Below, piece by piece: positions 12,060 through 20,579 of a DNA stretch of 64,000 bases. Origin of the DNA: Engelhardtia mirabilis (GTDB taxonomy: Bacteria; Planctomycetota; UBA1135; GCA-002686595); NCBI GenBank assembly GCA_007751255.1, contig CP036296.1, positions 3,906,001 to 3,970,000 of the forward strand, in the 5' to 3' direction. A program made the translations under genes and the position numbers. The notes under the pieces are model-generated. The model was not told the DNA's origin. It was given only the letters and a program-made list of their open reading frames with translations, and did not search any database. The first letter of the stretch is position 1. Each line of letters begins with the position of its first letter.

Positions 12060-12751
12060 CCGAGAACCTGCTCACCATCCACGACCTCAGCGTCGAGCTG
12101 GCCGGCGCTCCGGTCCTGCCGGGCCCGGTGGAGTTCCAACTCGAGGCCGGCGAGCACGTCCTGTTGGTCGGGCGGTCCGGTTCAGGCAAGACTTCGCTCC
12201 TGAGGGCGATCGCCGGGCTGGTGGCACCCAAGACCGGCACGATCGACCTGGAGGGCGCGCGGGTCAGCGGGCCCGGCAGGGTGCTGGTGGCGCCCGAGGC
12301 CCGCGGCATCGGCTACATGCCCCAGGGCGGCGCCCTTTGGCCCCACTTGAGCGTGACCAAGACCCTGGAGTTCGTCCTCGCGCGGGGCGGCCTGAACCGC
12401 TCCGGGCGCGCCCGGCGCGCGAGTGAGCTGCTGGAGCTGGTCGAGCTTCCGGGCTTCGAATCGCGTTACCCGTCGACCCTCTCCGGAGGCGAGGCCCAGC
12501 GCGTAGCGCTGGCGCGGGCCCTGGCCCGGAAGCCGCGGCTGCTGCTGCTCGACGAACCCCTCGGGCCGCTCGACGCCGAGCTGCGCCGGGATCTGCTCGC
12601 GCGCCTCGGCAACCTGCGCGCCGAGCTCGGCTTCGCCGCCCTGCACGTGACCCACGATCCCGCCGAGGCCATCGCCATGGCCGACCGGGCCGTTCGACTG
12701 GAAGACGGGACTCTGCGCCCCTACGAGGCGGTAACCGCGTCCGCCCGCTGA
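12056..12751 (+). CDS. ABC transporter ATP-binding protein (iron-type importer)
   Basis: The protein has 231 residues. It shows Walker A GRSGSGKTS (about 40-48), a Q-loop at YMPQGG, the signature LSGGEAQRVALARALA near 142-157, Walker B LLLLDEPLGPLDAE and the switch histidine in HVTHDPAEA. It energises the importer on the cytoplasmic side. The GTG start at 12056 overlaps the permease stop (GTGA), so the two are probably coupled. It lacks the long C-terminal regulatory domain found in some FbpC/PotA proteins, hence the short length. The cytochrome gene begins ten bases after its stop. Confidence 0.9.
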   Translation: MTENLLTIHDLSVELAGAPVLPGPVEFQLEAGEHVLLVGRSGSGKTSLLRAIAGLVAPKTGTIDLEGARVSGPGRVLVAPEARGIGYMPQGGALWPHLSVTKTLEFVLARGGLNRSGRARRASELLELVELPGFESRYPSTLSGGEAQRVALARALARKPRLLLLDEPLGPLDAELRRDLLARLGNLRAELGFAALHVTHDPAEAIAMADRAVRLEDGTLRPYEAVTASAR

Positions 12752-12761
12752 AAGACCGACC

Positions 12762-13790
12762 ATGAACCCTCGACCGATACTCGGATCCGTGCTGGCCCTG
12801 CTCGGGGTCGTCGTCGCGGTCGCGATCTTCGCCCCCGATCAAGAGGCCGCCGCCGAGCCGCGCCAGTTCTCGTCCAGTCGCGAGTGCGCCGAGTGCCACG
12901 CCGAGGCCTACGGCGAGTGGTCGGTGACGGAGCACGCCAGCGCCTGGACCGGGGCCGAGGTACGCGCGCTCTCGAACGACTTCTCCAACCAGGACTGCAT
13001 CGACTGCCACGCCCCGAAGCCGGTGTTCGAGACCGGCATCGGCAATCGCGTGCAGCCGCGGACCCTGAACCGCGTCGAGGGTGTGGACTGCCTCACCTGC
13101 CACCAGCTGCCGGGCGGCGGTGTGGCGGGGAGCACGAACGACAGCAACGCCGCGTGCCGGCCGCAGGAGCGCCGGGAGCTGACCAGTCCGAACCTCTGCG
13201 GCGGCTGCCACAACCAACACAAGACCGTCGACCAGTGGCGTGGCTCGAAGTGGGCCGAGCAGGGCATCGACTGCATCGACTGCCACATGCCCTTCCGCGA
13301 CGGGGATCCGAGCAAGGGTCGCGACCACTCGATGCACGGTGGTTCGAGCCTCGACAACCTGCACAAGGCGGTCGAGCTGCGCGGGATGCTGGAGGACGGC
13401 CACTGGGTGGTGGAGGTCGAGAACGTGGGCACCGGGCACAGCTTCCCCGCGGATGAACGCAGCCGCGCGGCGGACGTGTTCTGGCGTCCGCTCGACGACA
13501 ACGGAGCTGGCGTCGGTGCCTGGCGCCACCTGCACCGCTTCCGCAGTCCCTACCGCCAAGAGGCGGACCTCGAGGACACCCTGCTGTTGGTCCACGAGAA
13601 CCGTCGCATGCCGGTGCTCGAGTCCGACGTGACCTTCATCGGCTCGGGCGGCTTGAGCGAGGGCACGCCGGTCTCAGGGCCGATCGAAGTGGCCCTGTTC
13701 TACAAGCGCAAGCCCTACTACACGAACCAGGACCAGCCCGACCCCGAGGCCGAGGCGACCCTGGTCCATCGCATCGAGCTGATCCCGTGA
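12762..13790 (+). CDS. Exported pentahaem cytochrome c (cytochrome c554-like)
   Basis: The product has 342 residues. An N-terminal hydrophobic segment (VLALLGVVVAVAIF, residues 10-23) serves as signal or anchor. Five c-type haem sites are visible: CAECH 42-46, CIDCH 79-83, CLTCH 110-114, CGGCH 146-150 and CIDCH 171-175. The C-terminal part (after about 185) has no haem motif and contains GTGHSFPADE, a stretch seen in multihaem cytochromes of the c554/NrfA-like type. It is likely a periplasmic electron carrier or reductase. It lies ten bases after the ABC ATPase gene and overlaps the next gene by four bases, so it is co-transcribed with the importer. The redox partner is unknown. Confidence 0.85.
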   Translation: MNPRPILGSVLALLGVVVAVAIFAPDQEAAAEPRQFSSSRECAECHAEAYGEWSVTEHASAWTGAEVRALSNDFSNQDCIDCHAPKPVFETGIGNRVQPRTLNRVEGVDCLTCHQLPGGGVAGSTNDSNAACRPQERRELTSPNLCGGCHNQHKTVDQWRGSKWAEQGIDCIDCHMPFRDGDPSKGRDHSMHGGSSLDNLHKAVELRGMLEDGHWVVEVENVGTGHSFPADERSRAADVFWRPLDDNGAGVGAWRHLHRFRSPYRQEADLEDTLLLVHENRRMPVLESDVTFIGSGGLSEGTPVSGPIEVALFYKRKPYYTNQDQPDPEAEATLVHRIELIP

Positions 13791-15259
13791 GCTTGCTGAG
13801 AACTCGAGACAGGCTGGAGCCGCTCCTCGCGCTGGCGCTGCTGCTCGCACTGGCTGCCTGCGGCGGATCGCAACCCGTCGCGGCGACGCCGCCGCCCGAT
13901 CCGGCGCCGCCGGCCCTCGAGCCGGTGGTGGCGAACAACATGGCCAAGTACGGGGCGCTGCTCGAAGCGCCGCCGGTCCTGCCGGAGACCGAGGCCGAGC
14001 TGGCCAAGCAGACCGAGTCCCTGGTCGGCTACGTGGCCTACTCGTCCAACCAGCGCACCCGCGCTCTGGGTCTCGAGGAGCTCGCTGGCCTGGGCCCGGA
14101 CTCGGCCGCGGCCCTGCGCGATCTGGCCCTCGACGGCGAGCTGCCCGAGGTCGAGCGCGCCACCGCGATCGAGGGCCTGAAGGCCCTCGGCGGGCAGGTC
14201 GCCGTGGTCGCTCTGATCGAGCTGATGGAGACGGGCAAGCCCGCGTGGGTGCGCGCGCGCTGCGCCTGGTACCTGGGACAGCTCAAGCAGGACCGCGCGA
14301 TCCCCATGCTGCTCAAGTGCCTGAAGTACGAGAAGGACGAGGAGACCGCCGTCTGGATCGCCTGGGCTCTGGGACAGATGGGCAACCTCGCGGGGGTCGA
14401 GGCGCTCTTGGTGGTTCGCAATCGCGAGGGTGCGAGTGCCCTGTGGCCGACGATCGACGGGCACCTGGCCGAGCTCTCCAAGCGCTTCAGTACCGACGTG
14501 GCCGGCCTGCGCGCCCTGTGGTCCGGGCCACCGGTCTACGACATCACCTTCGAGCGTTCGGACGCCTGGCACTACGAGGTCTGGCACTGGATCGATCGCC
14601 TGGACGAGTTCCAGCTGCGCGGCGTCGACGACGCGCGCTATATCTTCAGCCAACTGGGGCCGGCCGCGGTACCGCTGTTGGCGCAGGCCCTGCACGACGA
14701 GAGCCGCTACCGACGAATGAACTCGGCCCAAGGCTTGGAGCGCATGGGTGCGCGGGCCCAGGGAGCGGTACCCGCACTGATCGACGCCCTGAACCAGCCG
14801 GACCTCTCGACCCAGGCGGCCCAGTCCCTCGGTGCGATCGGCGGCGAGGGCGCGCTCGAGGCCCTGGTGGATCGGTTGAAGCCGCACCGCGATGCCGCCA
14901 TGCGTGTGGCGGCGGCGTGGGCCCTGGGTGAGCTCGGGGATGCGGCCGCGGTCGAGCCCCTGCGCCAGTTCGGGCTCGACGCCGGGATCGCCGAGCTCAG
15001 CCAGGCTGCGGCCGAGAGCATCGCGTTCCTGGGCGGGGGCGAGTCCGTGCTCGAGGCCCTGTTCGCCATGCGCACCGACCCGACCCTCGAGAGCGCGCGC
15101 ACCGAGCGGGCCCTGCTGACCTGGCTGCGCCATCGCGCCGCCGGAGGGGACGCACTCGCGGGCAGCTTGGTCGCCCGTTTCGATGCCGGAGACGCGCCTT
15201 GGGACGAAGTCCACGCGGCCTTCGCCGACGGCCCCGACGAGTCGGAGCCGCAACACTGA
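13787..15259 (+). CDS. HEAT-repeat lipoprotein
   Basis: The product has 490 residues. The N terminus (LLALALLLALAACGG) is a lipoprotein signal with the cysteine at about 25. The rest is a run of alpha-helical repeats of HEAT/PBS-lyase type, e.g. ARCAWYLGQLKQDRAIPML, WIAWALGQMGNLAGVEALL, AAQSLGAIGGEGALEALV and AAAWALGELGDAAAVEPL. Such solenoids act as protein-protein scaffolds. The GTG start overlaps the cytochrome stop (GTGA), so it belongs to the same operon. A role in holding the cytochrome at the membrane is possible but is only inferred from position. Confidence 0.8.
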   Translation: MSLLRTRDRLEPLLALALLLALAACGGSQPVAATPPPDPAPPALEPVVANNMAKYGALLEAPPVLPETEAELAKQTESLVGYVAYSSNQRTRALGLEELAGLGPDSAAALRDLALDGELPEVERATAIEGLKALGGQVAVVALIELMETGKPAWVRARCAWYLGQLKQDRAIPMLLKCLKYEKDEETAVWIAWALGQMGNLAGVEALLVVRNREGASALWPTIDGHLAELSKRFSTDVAGLRALWSGPPVYDITFERSDAWHYEVWHWIDRLDEFQLRGVDDARYIFSQLGPAAVPLLAQALHDESRYRRMNSAQGLERMGARAQGAVPALIDALNQPDLSTQAAQSLGAIGGEGALEALVDRLKPHRDAAMRVAAAWALGELGDAAAVEPLRQFGLDAGIAELSQAAAESIAFLGGGESVLEALFAMRTDPTLESARTERALLTWLRHRAAGGDALAGSLVARFDAGDAPWDEVHAAFADGPDESEPQH

Positions 15260-15680
15260 CCGCCCAGAACGTCGACCTCACGCGCAGCGCCCATCGGCCC
15301 TGGCCGATCCCGTCTGGCTCCTGGGCCATGCGTATGGCCTGGCACGACCTGGCCTTCCTGCACTGGCCGCTGCCGGCCGCGGCCATCGCCGAGCGCCTGC
15401 CCGAGGGCCTCGAGGTCGACACCTACGGCGGCGAGGCCTGGATCGGCGTCGTGCCCTTCCGCATGACCGGCGTCACCCCGCGCTTCGTGCCCCCGCTGCC
15501 CGGCGTCTCGGCCTTCCCCGAGATCAACTTGCGGACCTACGTGCGCCACGGCGACAAGGCCGGCGTGTGGTTCTTCAGCCTCGACGTCACCGACTGGCTG
15601 CCGGTGCAGGTCGCGCGGCGCCTGTTCCACCTGCCCTACTTTCACGCCGCGATGCACTGCCGGCCCGACGGCGACGGGCT

Positions 15681-15688
15681 CGACTACC
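15681..15688. repeat. Target-site duplication, left copy
   Basis: CGACTACC directly abuts the left inverted repeat of the IS66 element and matches 18137-18144 exactly. Confidence 0.93.
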
Positions 15689-15711
15689 GTACGTGTCCGG
15701 CCGTCCCATCT
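15689..15711. repeat. IS66 left terminal inverted repeat
   Basis: Of 23 bases, the first 12 (GTACGTGTCCGG) and the last 6 (CCATCT), with most of the bases between, match the complement of 18114-18136. Confidence 0.88.
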
Positions 15712-15745
15712 CGCCGCAAGGCGGAAGATCGAGTAGGAGCGGTCC

Positions 15746-17332
15746 TCAGGAATTCGCCTGAGCTTCGACGTCGGCCGCCTGACGAGCCTTCCAGCCCCAC
15801 GGTGTCAGCTCAGCGATGCGCTCCTGCGGCGTTGTCGAGACCCGCTGGATCACGTCCTCGATGTAGGCGTCGGGCGGTACCTCGGCGAGCTTGCAGCTCA
15901 TGGTGAGCGAGTAGAGCCGCGCGGCGACCTCGCCGCCACGTTGGCTGCCGAAGATCCCCCAGTTCTTCCTCCCGACGGCGACGTGGCGCAGGGCCCGCTC
16001 GGTGTCGTTGTTGTGGATCGGGAGGCGGCCGTCGCGAAGCATGGCCGTCAGCGGCTCGCGCTGATTGATGACGTAGCGGGCGGCTTTGCCGAGGCTGCCG
16101 CGCGCGCCGATCGATGCGTCCTCGTCGAGGGCGAAGACGACCTCGAAGATCGTCTCGAGTACGTGACGCGACCGCCGATCGCGGACCGTCGCGCGCAGTT
16201 GGGCGAGTCCGCCCAGCTCCAGACCGTCACGCTGCGCCCTGGCCACGACGGCGCGTTCGATCCAGAAGAGTCTCTGGATCGGTCGAAGCACGGCCGCGGC
16301 CTTCTTTTGGTTCGAGTCGAGCGCGTCGACGAATTTCCGTCGCGCATGGGCCCAGCAGCCCGCGCGCACGATGCCGTTGCGATCCGCGACCGGATTCACT
16401 CCGTCGTACCCGTCGGTCAGCAGCGTTCCGGACCAGTCACCGAGGAAGGCCGCGGGTTCTTTCGCCGACCGGTCGGGCCAGAAGTCGGCGAGGACCTTCT
16501 CCTCGGGACTGCCGCGAACGTTGCGCCAGGCCCAGAGCTGTCCTCGGCGGGTCCCCTTCTGGCCCTCCGTCTGGACCGCGATCGGCGTCTCGTCGGCCTG
16601 CAGGACCTCTTCTTCGAGGAGCTGGCGGCGCATCTCGCGCAGGACCGGCCGCGCGACGATCTCGTCGAGCCGCACCATGAGGTCCCACATCGTCTGCCGC
16701 GCGAAGTGGACGCCGTCGCGTTTGAAGATCGACTGGATCCGATTGAGCGGCAGGTGATCGGCGTACTTCGAAGTCGCCACGTGGGCGTAGACCGACGCCT
16801 CGTACTTGCCACCGTCGATGACGCCATCGGGCAGCGGCGCGACCTTGACGGTGTGGCCGTCCTTGCAAGCGTACTTCCGACGCTCGTAACGTTTCACGAC
16901 GAAGCGCGCCGGGATCAGGTGGCCGCGCTCGGTTACCTCGACGCCAATCTCGTGCAGAGGTCCACTGCAGTCCGGGCAGCTGCGGTCCGCTTCGGGGACG
17001 TCGAGCGTCACCGTCTGGCGCGGGAGGTCCTCCGGGAAAGGCGCACGTCCGTGTCCCTTGGCGGGCTCGCGCTTCGGCTTGCGAGGCATCGCTGCCACTT
17101 CCTCCTCGAGCTTGGTCAGGAGGGCCTGGCTCGTCTCGAAGAGCCGCAGCTGGTTCGGGTCGATCGTTTCGCGGCGACGACCGAAGAGGTGTCGCTGCAG
17201 GTGGGCGAGTTGCTCCCGCAGCACGGCGATCTCTTCGCTCTTCGCGTCGATCGCCCGCTGCTGCTCCTCGACGGTGGAGTGCAGCGTCTGAAGCTGGGCA
17301 TTCGCTTCGTCGATGTCCGTCAGCGGCGTCAC
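15746..17332 (-). CDS. tnpC: IS66 family transposase TnpC (large ORF)
   Basis: The protein has 528 residues. The N-terminal part is a leucine-zipper-like coiled coil (residues about 8-45: DEANAQLQTLHSTVEEQQRA onwards), followed by LQRHLFGRRRE. Next comes a zinc-finger-type region with CPDCSG (about 118-123), then the DDE domain with LQADETPIAVQ, LLTDGYDGVNPV, RAGCWAHARRKF and LPIHNNDTERALRHVAVGRKNW. These are the usual IS66 transposase landmarks. It catalyses DNA cleavage and joining of the element ends. No frameshift or stop is seen. Confidence 0.95.
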   Translation of the reverse strand: MTPLTDIDEANAQLQTLHSTVEEQQRAIDAKSEEIAVLREQLAHLQRHLFGRRRETIDPNQLRLFETSQALLTKLEEEVAAMPRKPKREPAKGHGRAPFPEDLPRQTVTLDVPEADRSCPDCSGPLHEIGVEVTERGHLIPARFVVKRYERRKYACKDGHTVKVAPLPDGVIDGGKYEASVYAHVATSKYADHLPLNRIQSIFKRDGVHFARQTMWDLMVRLDEIVARPVLREMRRQLLEEEVLQADETPIAVQTEGQKGTRRGQLWAWRNVRGSPEEKVLADFWPDRSAKEPAAFLGDWSGTLLTDGYDGVNPVADRNGIVRAGCWAHARRKFVDALDSNQKKAAAVLRPIQRLFWIERAVVARAQRDGLELGGLAQLRATVRDRRSRHVLETIFEVVFALDEDASIGARGSLGKAARYVINQREPLTAMLRDGRLPIHNNDTERALRHVAVGRKNWGIFGSQRGGEVAARLYSLTMSCKLAEVPPDAYIEDVIQRVSTTPQERIAELTPWGWKARQAADVEAQANS

Positions 17333-17363
17333 GTCCGCAAACTTAGCCCAGCGAGTCTCGCGG

Positions 17364-17741
17364 TCAAGCGCCGATTAGCTCCTTCACCTCCGCTCTTTGC
17401 ATCACCCGCCGGGCGCCGCGAAGATCGATGCCGTCGAGCACCAGCGCAAGCTCATGGCTCGCGAGCTCGTAGCTCGTCGCGTTGCCCGATGCACGATCGA
17501 AGACCTGGAAGCGACCACCCTCGAGTCGCTTCGAGAGCACCCAATAGCCTGAAGCCTCCCAGACCAGCGCCTTCATCATCGAGCGGCGCTTGTTGAAGAA
17601 GAGGAACAGGTGCCCCGATTGCGGGTCCTGGTCCACGACGTCGATCACCGCTCCGCTGAGCCCGTCAAAGCTCTTTCTCATGTCCACCGGCGTGCGACAC
17701 ACGAAGATCCGCACCTGCGGTGAGGGCGGAAAGCTCAGCAT
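17364..17741 (-). CDS. tnpB: IS66 family accessory protein TnpB
   Basis: The protein has 125 residues. It has the conserved run VDMRKSFDGLSGAV, GHLFLFFNKRR, MKALVWEASGYWVLSKRLE and GRFQVF found in IS66 Orf2 proteins. It is needed for transposition in studied IS66 members, but its biochemical role is not settled. Its start overlaps the end of the tnpA gene by seven bases, which suggests coupled translation. Confidence 0.94.
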   Translation of the reverse strand: MLSFPPSPQVRIFVCRTPVDMRKSFDGLSGAVIDVVDQDPQSGHLFLFFNKRRSMMKALVWEASGYWVLSKRLEGGRFQVFDRASGNATSYELASHELALVLDGIDLRGARRVMQRAEVKELIGA

Positions 17742-18079
17742 GACCCGAGCACGCCGAGCAGGCGACGAAGCGCAACCTCGTCGAAGTCACGCCGCACGCG
17801 CAGCGACAGACCAGAGGGCAGCACGAGCTCGATCAGGGTTGCGTCGGCGCCCTCCGTTGGGGCCGGCTCCTCGAGCCGAAGCTCGAAGAAGGGCTCCGGT
17901 CGAGGACGCATTGCCCGGCGACGTTCGGCCGCCCGAGCGTTGTAGAGGCTCCAGGGCTTCACTCCCTTGGAGCGGGCGAACGCGGCCAAGCTGACATCGG
18001 ACCTGGAGTGCTCCTTCAGCAGCGCGAGTGCCTCCTCGGCCGGGACTGAACGGGGCACGGAGTTCGAGTTGGGGTTCAT
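17735..18079 (-). CDS. tnpA: IS66 family accessory protein TnpA
   Basis: The protein has 114 residues. The N-terminal part (EEALALLKEHSRSDVSLAAF, then ARSKGVKPWSLYNARA) looks like the helix-turn-helix domain of IS66 Orf1 proteins. The C-terminal part ends LIELVLPSGLSLRVRRDFDEVALRRLLGVL, the common tail of this family. It is the first gene of the element. Confidence 0.9.
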   Translation of the reverse strand: MNPNSNSVPRSVPAEEALALLKEHSRSDVSLAAFARSKGVKPWSLYNARAAERRRAMRPRPEPFFELRLEEPAPTEGADATLIELVLPSGLSLRVRRDFDEVALRRLLGVLGSC

Positions 18080-18113
18080 CCCGCGCAGCCTCCCGTCTCC
18101 CCACGGACGCGCA

Positions 18114-18136
18114 AGATGGGCTCACCGGACACGTAC
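18114..18136. repeat. IS66 right terminal inverted repeat
   Basis: The complement of this stretch begins GTACGTGTCCGG, as the left end does. It is followed immediately by the second target duplication. Confidence 0.88.
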
Positions 18137-18144
18137 CGACTACC
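18137..18144. repeat. Target-site duplication, right copy
   Basis: CGACTACC is identical to 15681-15688 and continues into the 3' part of the DUF2071 frame. Confidence 0.93.
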
Positions 18145-18483
18145 TGTCCGAGCGTCGCCCGCGCTCGGGGCCGTCCATGTCCTTCGCCGGACGCTACCGC
18201 CCCACCGGTCCGGTGCAGCTCGCGGAATCAGGCAGCCTGGAGCACTGGCTCACCGAGCGCTACTGCCTCTATTCCGCCGACTCCCACGGGGTCATCTACC
18301 GCAGCGAGATCCACCACGAGCCCTGGCCCCTGCAAGTGGGCGAAGCCGAAGTCCTGGTCAACCTCACGACCTCGCAGATCGGCCTGCAGCTCCCCGACAC
18401 GGCCCCCCTGGTGCACTTCGCCCGGCGACTGGACGTCGTGGCCTGGCTCATCGACCCGATCGCCTGAGGCGCGGCAGCGCACA

Positions 18484-19296
18484 CTACTCGCGCTTCAGCA
18501 CGCCCGAGGCGTCGATCGTCACCAGCGCACCGTCGACGCGCGCCATGCCACGAATCCAATCGTCGTGGCGGCGCAGGACCGAGTCGACCCGTGCGCGCAG
18601 GGGATCGAGGGCGCGCACGGCTCCGTCGGCGCAACCCGAGAGCAGCTCGTCTTCGCTCCAGATCAAGCACAGCACCGCCCCACCGTGATCGCGGATGATG
18701 CGGCGCATGCGTCCGATGTCGTGCTGCCAGATGCGGACGGTGCGGTCTGCCGCGCCGCTGGCGAGCTGGGTTCCGTCGGGGCTGAAGGCCAGGCAGGTGA
18801 CGCGGTCGGTGTGGCTCGAGAGGGTGCGCAGGCACTCGCCCTCGCTCCACAGTCGGATCGTGCGGTCGAGCGATCCACTGGCCAAGGTGCCGTCCGGCGC
18901 CACGGCCAGGCACAGAACCTGGTCGCTGTGTCCTTCGAGGAACGTCGCTCCCTCGCCGGAGGCCGGGATCACGCCGACGGTGTGGTCCGCGCTGGCCGTG
19001 TACAGGGTCCCGCCGTCCGGGCTCCAGGCCACGTCGTAGATCACGTCGTCGTGGACCTGGCGCTCGAAGACCAGGTCACCGGTCGTCACATCCCACAGTC
19101 GCAGGCTGCCGTACTCGCCGGCGAGCCCCCCGGCCTCGGCCAACAGCTCGCCGTCGGGGCTGGCCTCGATCGCGACGATCGGGCGCACTTCGCCGAGCAT
19201 CGCCTCACCCACCGCGAGTCCGGCATCGGTGGCGACGGCGAGTCCCGCGCCTGTAGCGCACAGATCCGTCGCCGCCAGCAGCAACGCCGCGATCAC
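18484..19296 (-). CDS. WD40-repeat protein
   Basis: The product has 270 residues. About six WD40 blades can be seen, with SPDG turns and WD/IW endings: GSLRLWDV, DVAWSPDGGTLYTASADHTV, GTLASGSLDRTIRLW, CLAFSPDGTQLASGAADRTVRIW. The first 16 or so residues (MIAALLLAATDLCAT) are hydrophobic and could be a signal peptide. It probably acts as a binding platform. It is the last gene of a planctomycetal operon with DUF1501 and DUF1549/DUF1553 genes and overlaps the DUF1501 stop by four bases. In related bacteria WD40 proteins often accompany this pair. Confidence 0.85.
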   Translation of the reverse strand: MIAALLLAATDLCATGAGLAVATDAGLAVGEAMLGEVRPIVAIEASPDGELLAEAGGLAGEYGSLRLWDVTTGDLVFERQVHDDVIYDVAWSPDGGTLYTASADHTVGVIPASGEGATFLEGHSDQVLCLAVAPDGTLASGSLDRTIRLWSEGECLRTLSSHTDRVTCLAFSPDGTQLASGAADRTVRIWQHDIGRMRRIIRDHGGAVLCLIWSEDELLSGCADGAVRALDPLRARVDSVLRRHDDWIRGMARVDGALVTIDASGVLKRE

Positions 19297-20579
19297 AGCA
19301 GCTCCCCGATCGGCCGCACGTGATCGGGCAGCACCTGCAGGCGGCGCCCGTCCGCGGTCTGGTAGGTGGCCGAGGTCTGCACCCCCAGGCGATCGTAGAT
19401 GGTCGCGATCAACTCCTCGGGCGTCACCGGTCGCTCGGCGGGCAGCTCGCCCCGCGCATCCGTCCGGCCCAGGGCCTGGCCAGTGCGAATGCCGCCACCG
19501 GCCATCACGCAGAAGCTGGACCGCGGCCAGTGGTCGCGCCCGCCCTTGGCGTTGATCTTCGGCGTGCGGCCGAACTCGCCCATCAGCACCACCAGGGTGC
19601 GCTCGAGCATCCCGCGCTCCGCCAGGTCGGCGATCAGCGCCGGGTAGGCCAGGTCGAGGGTCGGCAGGGGCCCGGGGTAGCCGAAGGTCAGGCGCTGGAA
19701 CACGTCGTCGTGCATGTCCCAGCCACCGTTGTAGACGGTGACGAAGCGCGAGCCAGCCTCCACCAAACGCCGCGCGGTGAGGCAGGCGTCGCTGAGGCCC
19801 GTGCCGCCGAAGCGCGAGCGCGAGGCCTCGGGCTCGAGCGACAGGTCGAAGGCGTTGCGCGCGACCGGCGAGGTCAAGAGGTCGAAGGCCTGGCCGTAGA
19901 AGCTATCGAGCGTACTGTCGCCGCTACCGCCCTGGGCCGCCTGGACCCGCTCGCGCAGGGCGCGGCGGCGCTCCATGCGCTCGATCGACAGGCCCTCGGT
20001 CGACACATCGCGGGCCGCGCCGACCGCGGTCTCGTAGGGGTCGTATTTGCGATCCAGGTAGCCGGCGCCGCCGTACTGGGGCGTGCGCCCGAGGGTCACG
20101 TAGGTCGGCACCCCCGCGTCGCCCACGCCCCGCTGTCGCGCCAGGACCGAGCCCATGCTGGGGTAGACCAGCGCCGGCGAGGGCCGAAAGCCGGTCATGT
20201 AGTGGTGGCTGCCGCGGTCGTGGTTGCCCTCGGCCGAGGTCAAGGTGCGAATCAGCGCCACCTGGTCCATCATCTTGGCCGTGCGCGGCAGGTGCTCGCA
20301 GATGCGCACGCCGTCGAGGCTCGTGTCGATCGCGCCGAACTCGCCGCGGTACTCCGCGGGCGCCTCGGGCTTGGGGTCGAAGGTGTCCAGGTGGCTGGGG
20401 CCGCCGTCGAGCCAGATCAGGATGCAGGCGTCGGCGCGGCGGGCGGACGATGCCGCGCCCAGGGCCGCGTGGGCCAGGGCCGAGGGCATCAGGGGCGACG
20501 CGCCGAGGCCCAGACCGGCGAAGGCGCCCAGCCGCAGGAGGTCGCGGCGAGCGAGGTTGGCACTTCGATCAGCGGACAT
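19293..20579 (-). CDS. DUF1501 protein with Tat signal
   Basis: The product has 428 residues. The N terminus has a twin-arginine signal (NLARRDLLRLGAFAGLGLG), so it should be exported folded. The DUF1501 core is evident: ACILIWLDGGPSHLDTFDPK, then EGNHDRGSHHYMTG, then VVLMGEFGRTPKINAKGGRDHWP. The fold is related to the sulfatase/alkaline phosphatase group, but no activity is established. It overlaps the upstream DUF1549 gene by 11 bases, the pairing that is characteristic of Planctomycetota. Confidence 0.93.
   Translation of the reverse strand: MSADRSANLARRDLLRLGAFAGLGLGASPLMPSALAHAALGAASSARRADACILIWLDGGPSHLDTFDPKPEAPAEYRGEFGAIDTSLDGVRICEHLPRTAKMMDQVALIRTLTSAEGNHDRGSHHYMTGFRPSPALVYPSMGSVLARQRGVGDAGVPTYVTLGRTPQYGGAGYLDRKYDPYETAVGAARDVSTEGLSIERMERRRALRERVQAAQGGSGDSTLDSFYGQAFDLLTSPVARNAFDLSLEPEASRSRFGGTGLSDACLTARRLVEAGSRFVTVYNGGWDMHDDVFQRLTFGYPGPLPTLDLAYPALIADLAERGMLERTLVVLMGEFGRTPKINAKGGRDHWPRSSFCVMAGGGIRTGQALGRTDARGELPAERPVTPEELIATIYDRLGVQTSATYQTADGRRLQVLPDHVRPIGELL

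Larger units (their letters stand above)
15689..18136 (-). mobile_element. Complete IS66-family insertion sequence, 2448 bp
   Basis: Boundaries are set by terminal inverted repeats beginning GTACGTGTCCGG at both ends and by a perfect 8-bp target duplication (CGACTACC at 15681-15688 and 18137-18144), which is the duplication length known for IS66. Inside are the three IS66 genes in order on the minus strand: tnpA-like (17735-18079), tnpB (17364-17741) and the tnpC transposase (15746-17332). All three frames are open, so the element may be active. It interrupts a DUF2071 gene. Confidence 0.95.
15256..18467 (+). pseudogene. DUF2071 (YqjF-like) gene split by an IS66 element
   Basis: The 5' part (15256-15688) encodes RPWPIPSGSWAMRMAWHDLAFLHWP and WIGVVPFRMTGV, the typical start of DUF2071 proteins. 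The 3' part (18145-18467) continues in frame with LSERRP, YCLYSADSHGVIYRSEIHHEPWPLQ and a complete C terminus. Removing the insertion plus one copy of the 8-bp target repeat restores one frame of about 251 residues, a normal family length, so the loss is recent. The start is uncertain: a CTG at 15256 overlaps the HEAT gene stop (CTGA), an ATG lies at 15328 but would cut into the conserved region, and a TTG lies at 15199. DUF2071 proteins have no firmly known biochemical role. Confidence 0.88.

Noticed and set aside
15689-15711. IS66 end (GTACGTGTCCGG) as a relative of the palindrome core (CGTACGGTGCC)
   Set aside because: Only the GTACG pentamer is common; the element has its own target duplication and is explained as IS66.
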